From Clostridium folliculivorans (GTDB lineage Bacteria > Bacillota > Clostridia > Clostridiales > Clostridiaceae): DNA of 64,000 bases. The notes under the pieces are model-generated. The model made no database searches. It had not been told where the DNA came from and saw only the letters and a program-made list of their open reading frames with translations. Below, in pieces: positions 43,241-51,814 of this stretch. The stretch covers positions 124,001-188,000 of the forward strand of contig NZ_BQXY01000006.1 of NCBI RefSeq assembly GCF_024341905.1, read 5' to 3'. Position 1 is the first letter of the stretch. Each line of letters begins with the position of its first letter. A program made the position numbers and the translations under genes.

Positions 43241-45526
43241 TTGAGGATAATAGATTTAAATGACAAATGGACATTTATGAAGAAAAATAATGAAGTTTAT
43301 ATAGAGAAGGAAATAGTAGAAGCAGAACAGGTAACATTGCCTCATTGTTTCAATGCAGTTGATGGACAAAGCGGAGAAGGAATGTTTAAAGGAGAATGCA
43401 TTTATCAAAGAAAGTTAAATGTTAGTGATGAAGAGTTGAATAAGTATATATTCCTAGAAATAGGTGCAGCTTCTCTTGTTTCTAAGGTTTATGTTAATGG
43501 TCAGTTAGCTGGTGGCAGCAGATGTGGCTTTTCAATGTATAGAGTATTTATGACTCCTTTTTTGAAGGCAGGAGAAAACCTAATCTCTATAATAGTAGAC
43601 AATAGTAGTCATAAAGATGTGTATCCTCTAATGGCTGATTTCTCTTTTTATGGAGGAATATACAGAGAAGTGAAATTAATTATTTCAGAAGCACTTCACT
43701 TTGATTTGATGGACAACGGAAGAGATGGCATATACTTAACTCAAAGAAATATAGTTGATGATATCTTTGAAATGGAGATAAGGGGAACTGTTGTAAATGA
43801 ACTAACTGAAGCTAAGGCTAGTAAATTACAGTTCAGACTCTTAGATAAAGATGATAATGTAGTATTTGATAAGAGCATTGATACTGAGATTGAAAAGGAA
43901 TTGAAATTTGATTTAGCTGAAAGAATTAATAATCCAGTGCTTTGGCAAGGAATAGAGAATCCTTATCTTTATAAGCTAGAAACAGAGCTTTACTCAGAAA
44001 ATGTTTTATGTGATAAAAGAACTATAGAAATTGGCTTTAGAACCATAGAGATAACACCAGACAAAGGTGTATTTTTAAATGGTAAAGCTATTAAATTAAA
44101 TGGAGTTAGCAGGCATCAAGACTTTGTGGGCATAGGTAATGCTTTAACAAAAGAACATATGGATTTAGACATGTCAATCATAAAGGAAATAGGAGCAAAC
44201 AGTATTAGACTTTCTCACTATCAACATGATGACTATTTCTACACACTTTGTGATCGTGCAGGACTATTAGTTTGGGCTGAGATTCCGTTTATAAGCATAC
44301 CAACTACTGTTGATAAGGAAAATAAGAATGCTAAAGAACAACTAGGGTGCTTAATTAAGCAAGCTTATAACCATACTTCAATTTACTGCTGGGGAGTTCA
44401 AAATGAAATAACAATTGCTGTAGAAAATGAAAATACCTATAAGATGGTTGAAGAACTTGTTTCTACTGCTAGAAAATTAGATTCAGCTAGATTTATTGCT
44501 CAAGCTAACATTCATACAGTGGCTAATGAAAGTCCACTAAATGATTTAACAGACTTTGTTGGATACAATCTATATTATGGCTGGTATTACAAGGAAATTA
44601 AAGATTTAGGAATAAGACTAGATGACTTCCATGCCGCAAGACCTAATAAACCGGTTATGGTAACTGAATATGGAGTAGATACTAACCCAAGACTTCATTC
44701 TTATGAACCAACTGTAAAAGACTATACTGAAGAATACCAACTATTGTTCCAAGATAATGCACTTAGAACCTTTAAGGAAAAAGAATTTGTTCTAGGTGGA
44801 TATGTATGGGCTATGTTTGATTTTGGTAGTGAGATTAGAAATGAAGGTGGAGAAAAAGGTAGAAATCAAAAGGGCTTAGTTACCATAGATAGAAAAGTGA
44901 AGAAAGATGCTTTTTATCTATGTAAGGCTTACTGGTCGAAAGAATCTTTTATAAAGCTAGCTGGTAGCAGATTTGTCAACAGACATAAAGAACTTAATGA
45001 TATAGTAGTTCTATCTAATTTATCTAAAATAAAGCTATATGTAAATAATAACTTTGTAGCTGAAGTAAATAATAGTGAACCAATGAAGGTGTTTAAAAAT
45101 GTCGATTTAGAGATTGGACAAAACACTTTAAAGGTTGAAGCTTATGATGGAAATAACAATATTTACACAGATGAAATACTTTTAAACAGAGTAAGTGAAA
45201 TAGATGCAAGCTATATACTTCCAAAGCAAGAAGAAACAAAACACGTAACTAACTGGTTTGAAAAGTTTGATCTATCTGAGGATAAAGAGATAGTTGTTAA
45301 AGAAGGATACTATTCCATATACGACTCGGTAGAAAAGCTTTATGAAAATGAAAAGGCAAAGGCGGTGTTTAAAAAATTCTTTGGAGAAACTGCTGAAGAA
45401 CCTAGATTTAAGGTTATGATGGGGCTTATATCCATAGAGGGTATGTCTAAAAGATCAATGTTTAGAATACCAAAAGAGCTTTTAGGGGTTATCAACAATG
45501 AGCTTAATGTGATTCCTAAGGAATAA
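43241..45526 (+). CDS. GH2 beta-galactosidase/beta-glucuronidase-like enzyme
   Basis: A 761-residue family 2 glycoside hydrolase without signal peptide. Jelly-roll domain (about 1-165, GQLAGGSRCGFSMYRVFMTPFLKAGENLISIIVDN), immunoglobulin-like domain, then the TIM barrel: KLNGVSRHQDFVGIG, RLSHYQHDDYFYTLCDRAGLLVWAEIP, acid/base Glu389 in WGVQNEI, and nucleophile Glu476 in MVTEYG. After the barrel about 150 residues form extra beta domains. The start is TTG 43241 with AGCAGGTGA upstream. Beta-galactosidase or beta-glucuronidase cannot be told apart with certainty; the uronate operon and cellobiose-type PTS next door leave both open. A terminator follows at 45600. Confidence 0.88.
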   Translation: MRIIDLNDKWTFMKKNNEVYIEKEIVEAEQVTLPHCFNAVDGQSGEGMFKGECIYQRKLNVSDEELNKYIFLEIGAASLVSKVYVNGQLAGGSRCGFSMYRVFMTPFLKAGENLISIIVDNSSHKDVYPLMADFSFYGGIYREVKLIISEALHFDLMDNGRDGIYLTQRNIVDDIFEMEIRGTVVNELTEAKASKLQFRLLDKDDNVVFDKSIDTEIEKELKFDLAERINNPVLWQGIENPYLYKLETELYSENVLCDKRTIEIGFRTIEITPDKGVFLNGKAIKLNGVSRHQDFVGIGNALTKEHMDLDMSIIKEIGANSIRLSHYQHDDYFYTLCDRAGLLVWAEIPFISIPTTVDKENKNAKEQLGCLIKQAYNHTSIYCWGVQNEITIAVENENTYKMVEELVSTARKLDSARFIAQANIHTVANESPLNDLTDFVGYNLYYGWYYKEIKDLGIRLDDFHAARPNKPVMVTEYGVDTNPRLHSYEPTVKDYTEEYQLLFQDNALRTFKEKEFVLGGYVWAMFDFGSEIRNEGGEKGRNQKGLVTIDRKVKKDAFYLCKAYWSKESFIKLAGSRFVNRHKELNDIVVLSNLSKIKLYVNNNFVAEVNNSEPMKVFKNVDLEIGQNTLKVEAYDGNNNIYTDEILLNRVSEIDASYILPKQEETKHVTNWFEKFDLSEDKEIVVKEGYYSIYDSVEKLYENEKAKAVFKKFFGETAEEPRFKVMMGLISIEGMSKRSMFRIPKELLGVINNELNVIPKE

Positions 45527-45832
45527 ACAGGTTCTATGAGAAAGCTATGATTTAATTCAATTTCATTTTGAACTAAGAAGTAATATAGAGCGAAAATATA
45601 ACATCAACAAAAAGGGCTTAGATAAATTATATCTAAGTCCTTTTATTGATGTTTATAAATACTATGGTAAAATTATGGTAGATTATAGATGAACCGCTTA
45701 ATATCTAAATCTATATCTTCAAATTCTCATCTCAAAAATCAGCGGAGTTTTGAAAATAGATTTCGAATTGAAGTGTTTCACATTTAGATAGTGTAAATAA
45801 TAGTTCAAAATATAGATATGGAGGAATTTAAA
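45527..45832. other. Gene-free stretch with terminator
   Basis: Terminator 45600-45653, then about 180 nt with imperfect TATAGATTT-like direct and inverted repeats (around 45700-45800) and no coding frame. Confidence 0.4.
45600..45653 (+). terminator. Intrinsic terminator after the GH2 gene
   Basis: Inner stem AGGGCTTAGATA/TATCTAAGTCCT and an outer stem AACATCAA/TTGATGTT enclosing TTTTA; a two-part stem with a T-run inside. Confidence 0.8.
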
Positions 45833-46552
45833 ATGAACATTGCTGAAGGACTAAGTGTACTTGAACTCGGAAGTACTGAACACCAAATGCATCCTACACT
45901 TATATTTGATGAGGATGATGTAGTTTTAATAGATGCAGGTTTACCAGGACAGTTTGAAAATATTTCTGAGGAAATAGATAAGGCTGGTGTGTCTGTTGAT
46001 AGAATTAATAAGATAATCATAACTCATCACGATATAGATCATATTGGTGGTTTAGTTAGTGTTATTAAAAACTCTAAGACTGGAGTAGAAGTTTTATCTC
46101 ATGCTGGTGAAAAGCCTTATATTGAAGGAGATAAAATGCCAATTAAGATGACACCAGAACGTCTTAACTCTATGCCAGAGGATAAGAGAAATGAAACCTT
46201 AGAGATGCTTAAAAAATTAAAAGTTAAGGTTAGTAGAACCATCGAAGACGGGGAAGTACTTCCTTATTGTGGAGGAATAGAAGTCATATACACTCCAGGA
46301 CATACACCAGGTCATACCTGTCTTTATTTAAAAAAATATAAAACCTTAGTAACTGGAGATGCACTGAATGTTTTTGATGGAAAGCTTACTGGACCTAATC
46401 CTGTGTTTACCTTTGATATGAAGCAGGCTACAGAATCCTTAAAGAAACTTTCTAAGTATGATATTCAAACAGTAATTTGCTATCATGGAGGCGTATTTAC
46501 GGATAATCCAAGTGAAAGAATTGCTGAGATAGCTAATATAGAAATAATATAA
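45833..46552 (+). CDS. Metallo-beta-lactamase-fold hydrolase
   Basis: A 239-residue cytoplasmic MBL-fold protein. Motif THHDIDHIGG (H-x-H-x-D-H), later PGHTPGHTCLYL (His), VTGDAL (bridging Asp) and CYHGG (last His) give a complete dinuclear zinc site, as in glyoxalase II-like enzymes. The substrate is unknown. GGAGGA precedes ATG 45833; an ATG at 45818 overlaps that site. Monocistronic. Confidence 0.87.
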   Translation: MNIAEGLSVLELGSTEHQMHPTLIFDEDDVVLIDAGLPGQFENISEEIDKAGVSVDRINKIIITHHDIDHIGGLVSVIKNSKTGVEVLSHAGEKPYIEGDKMPIKMTPERLNSMPEDKRNETLEMLKKLKVKVSRTIEDGEVLPYCGGIEVIYTPGHTPGHTCLYLKKYKTLVTGDALNVFDGKLTGPNPVFTFDMKQATESLKKLSKYDIQTVICYHGGVFTDNPSERIAEIANIEII

Positions 46553-46568
46553 TTTAACTATTTAAAAA

Positions 46569-46642
46569 GACCCTATAAAATAGAATCAGCAACTAGTATT
46601 TCGTACGTTGTTTTCTGCTGCCTATTTTATAGGGTATATTTA
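46569..46642. terminator. Bidirectional terminator
   Basis: ACCCTATAAAATAG pairs with CTATTTTATAGGGT around a 38-nt loop. It separates converging genes 45833 (+) and 46666 (-). Confidence 0.75.
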
Positions 46643-46665
46643 TTTTAATAAAACTAAACTTTCTG

Positions 46666-49329
46666 TTAGTTTGTTGCCTTTCTTCTTAATAGTACAAATC
46701 CTAAAGCAACTAATGCTGATGAAATGAGCATCATTAATGAGAAATCAACTACGGATCCTGTCTTTGGAAGAGTAGATGATGAGCTACTATTTGTTGATGT
46801 TTGAGCTGTTGTAGTTGTTGAAGTACTGTTATTTCCTGATTGAGGAGTAGTTACTGTTGTTCCGTTGTTATTCCCTGTTTGAGGAGTAGTACCAGTTGTT
46901 CCATTGGTATTTCCTGTTTGAGGAGTAGTTGTTGAACCGTTATTGTTTCCTGTTTGTGCAGGAGCTTTTGTTTGATCAAATAACCAATTAATCATCTCTG
47001 TATTGTTAAGTGCTGGTACCCATGACCAATGTCTAAGTCCTCCATATAATTTCTGAGAGTTCATAAAGGCATCATCGTAAATAGTTAGTTTTACCTTTGT
47101 GTCTCCAAGCTTCTGTAATGCTTCATAAGCATACTTACTTGTTCTACTATCACAGGTTGGATCGTTTTCAGCATGAACTATCCATAGTGGAATATCTGTT
47201 ATTCCTTTAAGTTTGTCCATAAAATCTCCAACTGCAACAGCTTCTGGTTGACTATAGTCACCAATTGTATCTTTAGCAGCAATTGCTATAGCACCTGCAA
47301 ATAACTTTGGATACTGCATAAGGAATCTAAAGGTTCCACCACCACCACTTGATGGTCCTACTAGATAAATACGGTTTTTATCTACTTTTCCACTTTCTAT
47401 TAACTTCTGGATTAGTTCATACTGTACATCATTATATTTTTCCATTAGTGGTAATTCTGTTGGGTTTTTATAAATAGCCCAACCGTAGTTTGCTGGAAAT
47501 TGAACACTTAGTACTGATGTATCTTTTCCGGCTTCAATCCAAGTTGTTGCACCTCTATTTGCAGTGATATTTACATCATTGTCTGAACCTACTTCTCCAC
47601 CCCCGTGAAGCCAAACTACTAATGGTTGTGGAGTAGTGGATTTACTAGTATATAATCTGTAGTTAAGTGAAGTTCCATTGCTTCCTGTAAACTTTGCAGA
47701 TGCAAAATCATCTGCAGTTTTTGTATTAACCTTAGTTATATTTGATTGATCAAAGGACAATTCAGGATATTTTACGCAGTTAACTGCACCTGGAGTTATA
47801 TAACCTCCAAAATACTTGAATGGGTTGACCTCTATTTTTATGGTGTTACCAGTGATAGTTAATTTTATACCATCATCTGTATAGTTGTTTTGTGCTAACT
47901 TTCCATCTGGGCTCAATGGATATCCATCGTAATTGCCGGTGATATCAAAATCAGATGCCTTTATATCCTTAACCTTGTTTATATCATCTACAGTTATTTC
48001 AAAAGAACTAACCATTCTGCCAGCATCACCAACATAGGTATTTGCAGTAATACCTTTTATTTGTGCAATTGGAGTTGTTCTCTTAGTCTGTTGGAATAAC
48101 CAGTCCATCATTCCAGTGTTTGATACACTTGTATCGGCGTAGTTATTGTATACTGGAACCCAAGCCCAATGTAGTAGGAAGCCGCCAAGTCCTAAGGTAG
48201 CCATATAGTCATCACTTAGAAGTGTTAAGTTTACTTTTGTGTCACCTAAAGATTTTAAGGCATCATAGGCATATTTACTTTCGTTACTGTTGCATATTAA
48301 ATCATTCTTTGAAGCTACTATCCAAAGAGGAATATTTGTTATTCCTTTTAGCTTTTCCTTAAAATCTGGTAGTGCTATATCTTCTGGTTGGCTATAGTCG
48401 CCAATTGTATCCTTAGTTGATATTGCTATAGCTCCGGCGAATAGGTCAGGATATTGCATAAGAAATCTGAAAACGCCGCCACCACCACTTGATGCGCCTA
48501 CCAAATAAATTTTATCTTTATCTACCTTTCCAGTCTGTACTAAGTTATCGATTAATTCTTTGTAGGTAACAAACATATCCTGCATTTTCTTTAATTGATC
48601 TGGTATACTATAAATTTTATAGCTATAGTTTTCTGGAAATTGAACACTTAGTACTGAGTTACTTCTACCATCTTCTATAGTAGACACAGCTGCTCTATTT
48701 GCAGTAAGTTGGCTTATATTATCAGTGCCAACCTCATCATTTCCGCCACCATGAAGGTAAACCATTAATGGTTGTGGGCCAGGCTTTTTAGATGTATACA
48801 TTCTATACTGAAGTGTAATTCCATTGCTTCCTGTAAACTTTCCTGCTGTAAAATCATCTACAGTTCTTGTAGTCATCTTTGTTACTTTCGATGCATCAAA
48901 AGTAAGTTGCGAATATTTGCTGCAAGTTACAGCAAAATTATTCTTTGTAGTTCCACCAAAAGAAATAGCACCTTGATATTTGAATGGTTTAACATTCATA
49001 GTAATTATATTACCGGAAGTAGTTAATGAGATGCCATCATCAGTATAATCAGGCGTAACTGTACTGGATAATGTTAAAGGAATACCGTTGTAGTTCCCAG
49101 TAATATCAAAATCTGAAGCTTTTAGATCTGAGACTTTACTGATATCGTCCACGGTTATCTGGAATGAACTTACCATCCTGCCGGCATCTCCAATATAGGT
49201 ATTTGCAACAATACCAGTTACGTTTGGAGCAGTGGTGGCAGCACTAACTTTTACTGTAGGCAACATAAAGCTAGCTGTGGTACAAGCTAATGCCAATGAC
49301 ATAAGAACTTTCTTTAAGCTGTTTTTCAT
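46666..49329 (-). CDS. Cell-wall-anchored tandem esterase (two EstA-like units), LPKTG
   Basis: An 887-residue surface protein. Signal peptide 1-30; unit 1 about 35-416 and unit 2 about 420-788, each an Ig-like N-terminal part (NTYxGDAGRMVSSFxITVDDI) plus an alpha/beta-hydrolase domain. Both have a full triad: Ser280 in GASSG, Asp343, His387; and Ser660 in GPSSG, Asp723, His767. The Ig-like plus hydrolase layout resembles Thermotoga EstA. Then a Thr/Asn/Gly linker with PQTGNNNGTT-like repeats, LPKTG (854-858), a membrane span and a KKAT-like basic tail: sorted to the cell wall. Probably cleaves acyl or aryl esters on plant polymers or lipids. Driven by the sigma-54 promoter at 49585 and a 240-nt leader with a large hairpin. 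Confidence 0.85.
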   Translation of the reverse strand: MKNSLKKVLMSLALACTTASFMLPTVKVSAATTAPNVTGIVANTYIGDAGRMVSSFQITVDDISKVSDLKASDFDITGNYNGIPLTLSSTVTPDYTDDGISLTTSGNIITMNVKPFKYQGAISFGGTTKNNFAVTCSKYSQLTFDASKVTKMTTRTVDDFTAGKFTGSNGITLQYRMYTSKKPGPQPLMVYLHGGGNDEVGTDNISQLTANRAAVSTIEDGRSNSVLSVQFPENYSYKIYSIPDQLKKMQDMFVTYKELIDNLVQTGKVDKDKIYLVGASSGGGGVFRFLMQYPDLFAGAIAISTKDTIGDYSQPEDIALPDFKEKLKGITNIPLWIVASKNDLICNSNESKYAYDALKSLGDTKVNLTLLSDDYMATLGLGGFLLHWAWVPVYNNYADTSVSNTGMMDWLFQQTKRTTPIAQIKGITANTYVGDAGRMVSSFEITVDDINKVKDIKASDFDITGNYDGYPLSPDGKLAQNNYTDDGIKLTITGNTIKIEVNPFKYFGGYITPGAVNCVKYPELSFDQSNITKVNTKTADDFASAKFTGSNGTSLNYRLYTSKSTTPQPLVVWLHGGGEVGSDNDVNITANRGATTWIEAGKDTSVLSVQFPANYGWAIYKNPTELPLMEKYNDVQYELIQKLIESGKVDKNRIYLVGPSSGGGGTFRFLMQYPKLFAGAIAIAAKDTIGDYSQPEAVAVGDFMDKLKGITDIPLWIVHAENDPTCDSRTSKYAYEALQKLGDTKVKLTIYDDAFMNSQKLYGGLRHWSWVPALNNTEMINWLFDQTKAPAQTGNNNGSTTTPQTGNTNGTTGTTPQTGNNNGTTVTTPQSGNNSTSTTTTAQTSTNSSSSSTLPKTGSVVDFSLMMLISSALVALGFVLLRRKATN

Positions 49330-49368
49330 TTTATTTCCCCCTTAAAATTTTAGTTTTTTATAAATAAA

Positions 49369-49465
49369 AAACCTAAATTGTCATCGAACACTATATAAGG
49401 CTACACTAAGTTAATTTAAATCTCTAAAACTTAGTGTATATAGCGTTAATAAACAATTTAGGTTT
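49369..49465 (-). promoter_or_regulatory. Large nested hairpin in the esterase mRNA leader
   Basis: Outer arms AAACCTAAATTGT (49369-49381) and ACAATTTAGGTTT (49453-49465) pair perfectly over 13 bp. Inside, CTATATA (49391) faces TATATAG, and TACACTAAGTT (49402-49412) faces AACTTAGTGTA (to about 49438) over 11 bp. On the minus strand the structure is followed by a T-rich stretch, and the start codon lies 40 nt further on. It may be an attenuator, a stabilising structure, or the remnant of a small palindromic element. Confidence 0.6.
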
Positions 49466-49584
49466 TGCCTGCTAAAACAGTTACAATCCATAATTATTTT
49501 CTGAAATGTAATAATATATTTAGTTATAATTTTTAGTATTAAATGAGAAAAAGCATTTAATAAAAAGGTCACAACTATGATTAG

Positions 49585-49601
49585 AGCAATAATCATGCCA
49601 A
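49585..49601 (-). promoter_or_regulatory. Sigma-54 promoter of the esterase gene
   Basis: Read on minus: TTGGCAT, GATTA, TTGCT, a consensus-spaced RpoN site. It predicts a 5' leader of roughly 240 nt before the esterase start. Confidence 0.78.
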
Positions 49602-49723
49602 TATGTAAATGTTTGTTAATTTATGATATGTTTATTTATAAAGAAGTAGTAAATTTATTGGTTTTAGCTTGAAAATACACCATTTATGAGGGAAGAAAAT
49701 ATTTATTTATCTTGATACAATTC

Positions 49724-49737
49724 TACAAACGATTACA
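49724..49737 (-). promoter_or_regulatory. cre-like site upstream of the esterase promoter
   Basis: TGTAATCGTTTGTA (minus) is close to the CcpA consensus. A similar TACAAACGTTTAGA lies at 51252-51265 before the activator gene. Possible carbon catabolite control of both. Confidence 0.35.
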
Positions 49738-49762
49738 ATTTCATAATAGCTAATTCTAGATA

Positions 49763-49872
49763 AATTTCTAAGGATTTAGAAATTATTATAGCTTAATATA
49801 TGCTGTATGTGTTCAATAACAATAAATTAAGATTTCTAATTTTTTAGAATTCGATTTCTGAAAAATTAGAAA
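49763..49872 (-). promoter_or_regulatory. Three TTTCTRA-N4-TTAGAAA palindromes, likely enhancer sites
   Basis: AATTTCTAA-GGAT-TTAGAAATT (49763-49784, perfect), TTTCTAA-TTTT-TTAGAAT (49833-49850) and TTTCTGA-AAAA-TTAGAAA (49855-49872). Same half-site, same 4-nt spacer. They lie about 160-290 nt upstream of the sigma-54 promoter and just behind the Fis-type HTH activator gene, the likely binder. Confidence 0.65.
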
Positions 49873-49879
49873 TTATTTT

Positions 49880-51229
49880 TTACTTAGCTGTGTTGAGTTT
49901 ATTATAGAGTGAAGCAAGCGAAATCCCTAGTGCCTTTGCAACCTTTTTCTTGCCTTCTACGGTATTGCCATATTGTGATATAGCTTTCTTTATTTCATTT
50001 GCCTCTGCATCTTTTACAATTCTATCTAAAGTTTTTATTTCTATGCTTTCTTTCTTTAATCCTGAATCAAGTATTCTCTTAGGTAAAGTATCACTAGTTA
50101 TTATAGAGTTATCTGACATCATTAAGGCATACTCAATGGTGTTTTTTAGTTCTCTTACATTTCCGGGCCAATCATAATTATATAAAACTTCTATGACATC
50201 ATTAGATAATATTACTTCTTTACCAAGAGTAGGTTGTGCTTCTGATAAATAATTCTGTACTAGTGGGATAATATCATCTCGTCTTTCTCTTAAAGGGCAT
50301 AAATCTATTGTGAAAACTGCAATTCTAAAATAAAGATCTTGTCTGAACTTATTTTCCAATATCATTGTTTCTAGACTTTTGTTAGTGGCAGCAATAATTC
50401 TAACATCGACAGTGGTTTCTAAAAGGCCTCCTACAGGTCTTATTACTTTCTCTTGTATTGCTCTTAATAATTTTGCTTGAAGTCTATAGTCCATTTCAGA
50501 AATCTCATCTAAAAATATGGTACCTCCATCTGCTTCTCGAAACAGCCCAGGCTTTCCTCCTTTTATTGCACCAGTGAAGGCTCCTTCTTCATATCCAAAT
50601 AGCTCGCTTTCTAGCAAATTGTTATCTAAAGCAGCGCAGTTAATGGCTACAAAAGCTCTATCGCTTCTTGAACTGGCGTTGTGGATAGATTGAGCAAACA
50701 ACTCTTTACCAGTTCCACTTTCTCCTGTTATAAGTACGTTGGAATCTTTCTTTGCGATCTTTAATGCAAGGTTCTTTGTATTTTGAGATTTATAGTCAAT
50801 ACCTATAATATCATCTATCGTATATTTGGTATTATGTAGCTGAGTAACACGTTTTCTTAAGTTACCTATTATTTTGTTTGACTTAGTAAGTCGCCTTATT
50901 AAGGTATATACATCATTTATCTCATTTACAATAGATATACCTCCAACAATTTCATTGTTTTCAATAATTGGAACCATGTTGACCACGTATTCTTTGTCAT
51001 CAACTTTTCTAGGTATCCCAATAAGCTTTTGTCCGCTATTAATAACCTCAGGAAGTTTACTTCCTTCCCTTACAGTATGTAGAGGTTGTCCAATGATGAT
51101 GTCAGGGTTTACTCCTGTAATTCTAGTATAAGATGGATTTATATAAATAATAGTGCAATTCTTATCTGCAATTAGAACTCCATCATGAAGAGAGTCTAAT
51201 ATATTTTTTTGTAGTTCATCAATTTTCAT
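49880..51229 (-). CDS. PAS-domain sigma-54-dependent activator
   Basis: A 449-residue enhancer-binding protein. PAS sensor about 5-105 (DSLHDGVLIADKNCTIIYINPSYTRITG), a coiled linker, then AAA+ with Walker A GESGTGKE (169-176), GAFTGA (216-221) and Walker B GGTIFLDE (235-242), and a Fis-type HTH at 405-449 (VAKALGISLASLYNKL). Unlike the LevR types it has no PRD. The PAS domain suggests a small-molecule or redox signal. The start is ATG 51229, with AGGTGA at 51235-51240. Lies directly upstream of the esterase gene on the same strand, with palindromes and a sigma-54 promoter in between: a complete activator-target pair. Confidence 0.94.
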   Translation of the reverse strand: MKIDELQKNILDSLHDGVLIADKNCTIIYINPSYTRITGVNPDIIIGQPLHTVREGSKLPEVINSGQKLIGIPRKVDDKEYVVNMVPIIENNEIVGGISIVNEINDVYTLIRRLTKSNKIIGNLRKRVTQLHNTKYTIDDIIGIDYKSQNTKNLALKIAKKDSNVLITGESGTGKELFAQSIHNASSRSDRAFVAINCAALDNNLLESELFGYEEGAFTGAIKGGKPGLFREADGGTIFLDEISEMDYRLQAKLLRAIQEKVIRPVGGLLETTVDVRIIAATNKSLETMILENKFRQDLYFRIAVFTIDLCPLRERRDDIIPLVQNYLSEAQPTLGKEVILSNDVIEVLYNYDWPGNVRELKNTIEYALMMSDNSIITSDTLPKRILDSGLKKESIEIKTLDRIVKDAEANEIKKAISQYGNTVEGKKKVAKALGISLASLYNKLNTAK

Positions 51230-51409
51230 AATTATCACCTTAATGTATTTTTACAAACGTTTAGAATTTAGAAAATTTAAGGGTGTATATGCTTAAATTC
51301 TAACACGTTATAATAAATTATCAAATAAGTATTGATAGCTATTATTTATAATAGTTCTAGAAAGTAGAGCGTTAAGTTGATTTACATTGTAAAAAGCCTT
51401 TTATAGAAG

Positions 51410-51580
51410 ATGGATATTTTTAATCGCTTTGATATCACTTGTTATGAAGCCAATGAAGATACAAATAAAATGATTATCTCTTATGGAAATGTAGCAAGGA
51501 AGATTGTAAAAATCAACTTGCTCCTTCGATATTTAAATAGTGTAAAAAATACAGAAACTTTTAAGGAAAGTCAGAAGTGA
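51410..51580 (+). other. Short open frame of 56 codons, doubtful gene
   Basis: ATG 51410 to TGA 51580 reads M-D-I-F-N-R-F-D-I-T-C-Y-E-A and on to an amphipathic helix-like KINLLLRYLNSVKN. The composition is less AT-biased than its surroundings, but the ribosome site is weak and the stop codon falls inside the terminator stem at 51578. It could be a gene remnant, a leader peptide, or chance. Confidence 0.25.
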
Positions 51581-51600
51581 CTTTCTTTAATTGTTTTTTA
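51563..51600 (+). terminator. Orphan plus-strand terminator
   Basis: GAAAGTCA-GAAG-TGACTTTC (51566-51585) with a tetraloop and a T-rich tail ending TTTTTT. No annotated plus-strand gene precedes it, so it must end an unrecognised transcript or act as an attenuator in the leader of the next gene. Confidence 0.75.
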
Positions 51601-51814
51601 AATATTTTTGTTTATATCCAATTTGTTTAGTTTTACATAAAATATAATTTTCGTATTTGTACTATGTCTCTATAATAGGGAAAATTATTATGAATAAAAA
51701 TTTAATCTGTTACTTTAAATTTGATAAATTAACTGTAAATGTATATAATAAATTTCAATAATAATTTAAAGCATAAATAATTATGATATATACCTGAATA
51801 GAGGTGAGTATAGA

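Larger units (their letters stand above)
49330..49879. other. Gene-free regulatory region of the esterase
   Basis: On the minus strand, in order of transcription: enhancer palindromes (49763-49872), a cre-like site (49724-49737), the sigma-54 promoter (49585-49601), and the leader hairpin (49369-49465). No gene. Confidence 0.6.
51230..51814. other. Gene-free divergent region with orphan terminator
   Basis: Between the activator (-) and the third LevR-type gene (+). Holds a cre-like site (51252-51265), a 56-codon frame at 51410-51580, an orphan plus-strand terminator (51563-51600), and a TATAAT (51671-51676) without a good -35, about 140 nt before GTG 51815. Confidence 0.45.

Noticed and set aside
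49411..49596. 61-codon minus-strand frame in the esterase leader
   Set aside because: It covers the sigma-54 promoter and the large hairpin; regulatory structure explains the region better.
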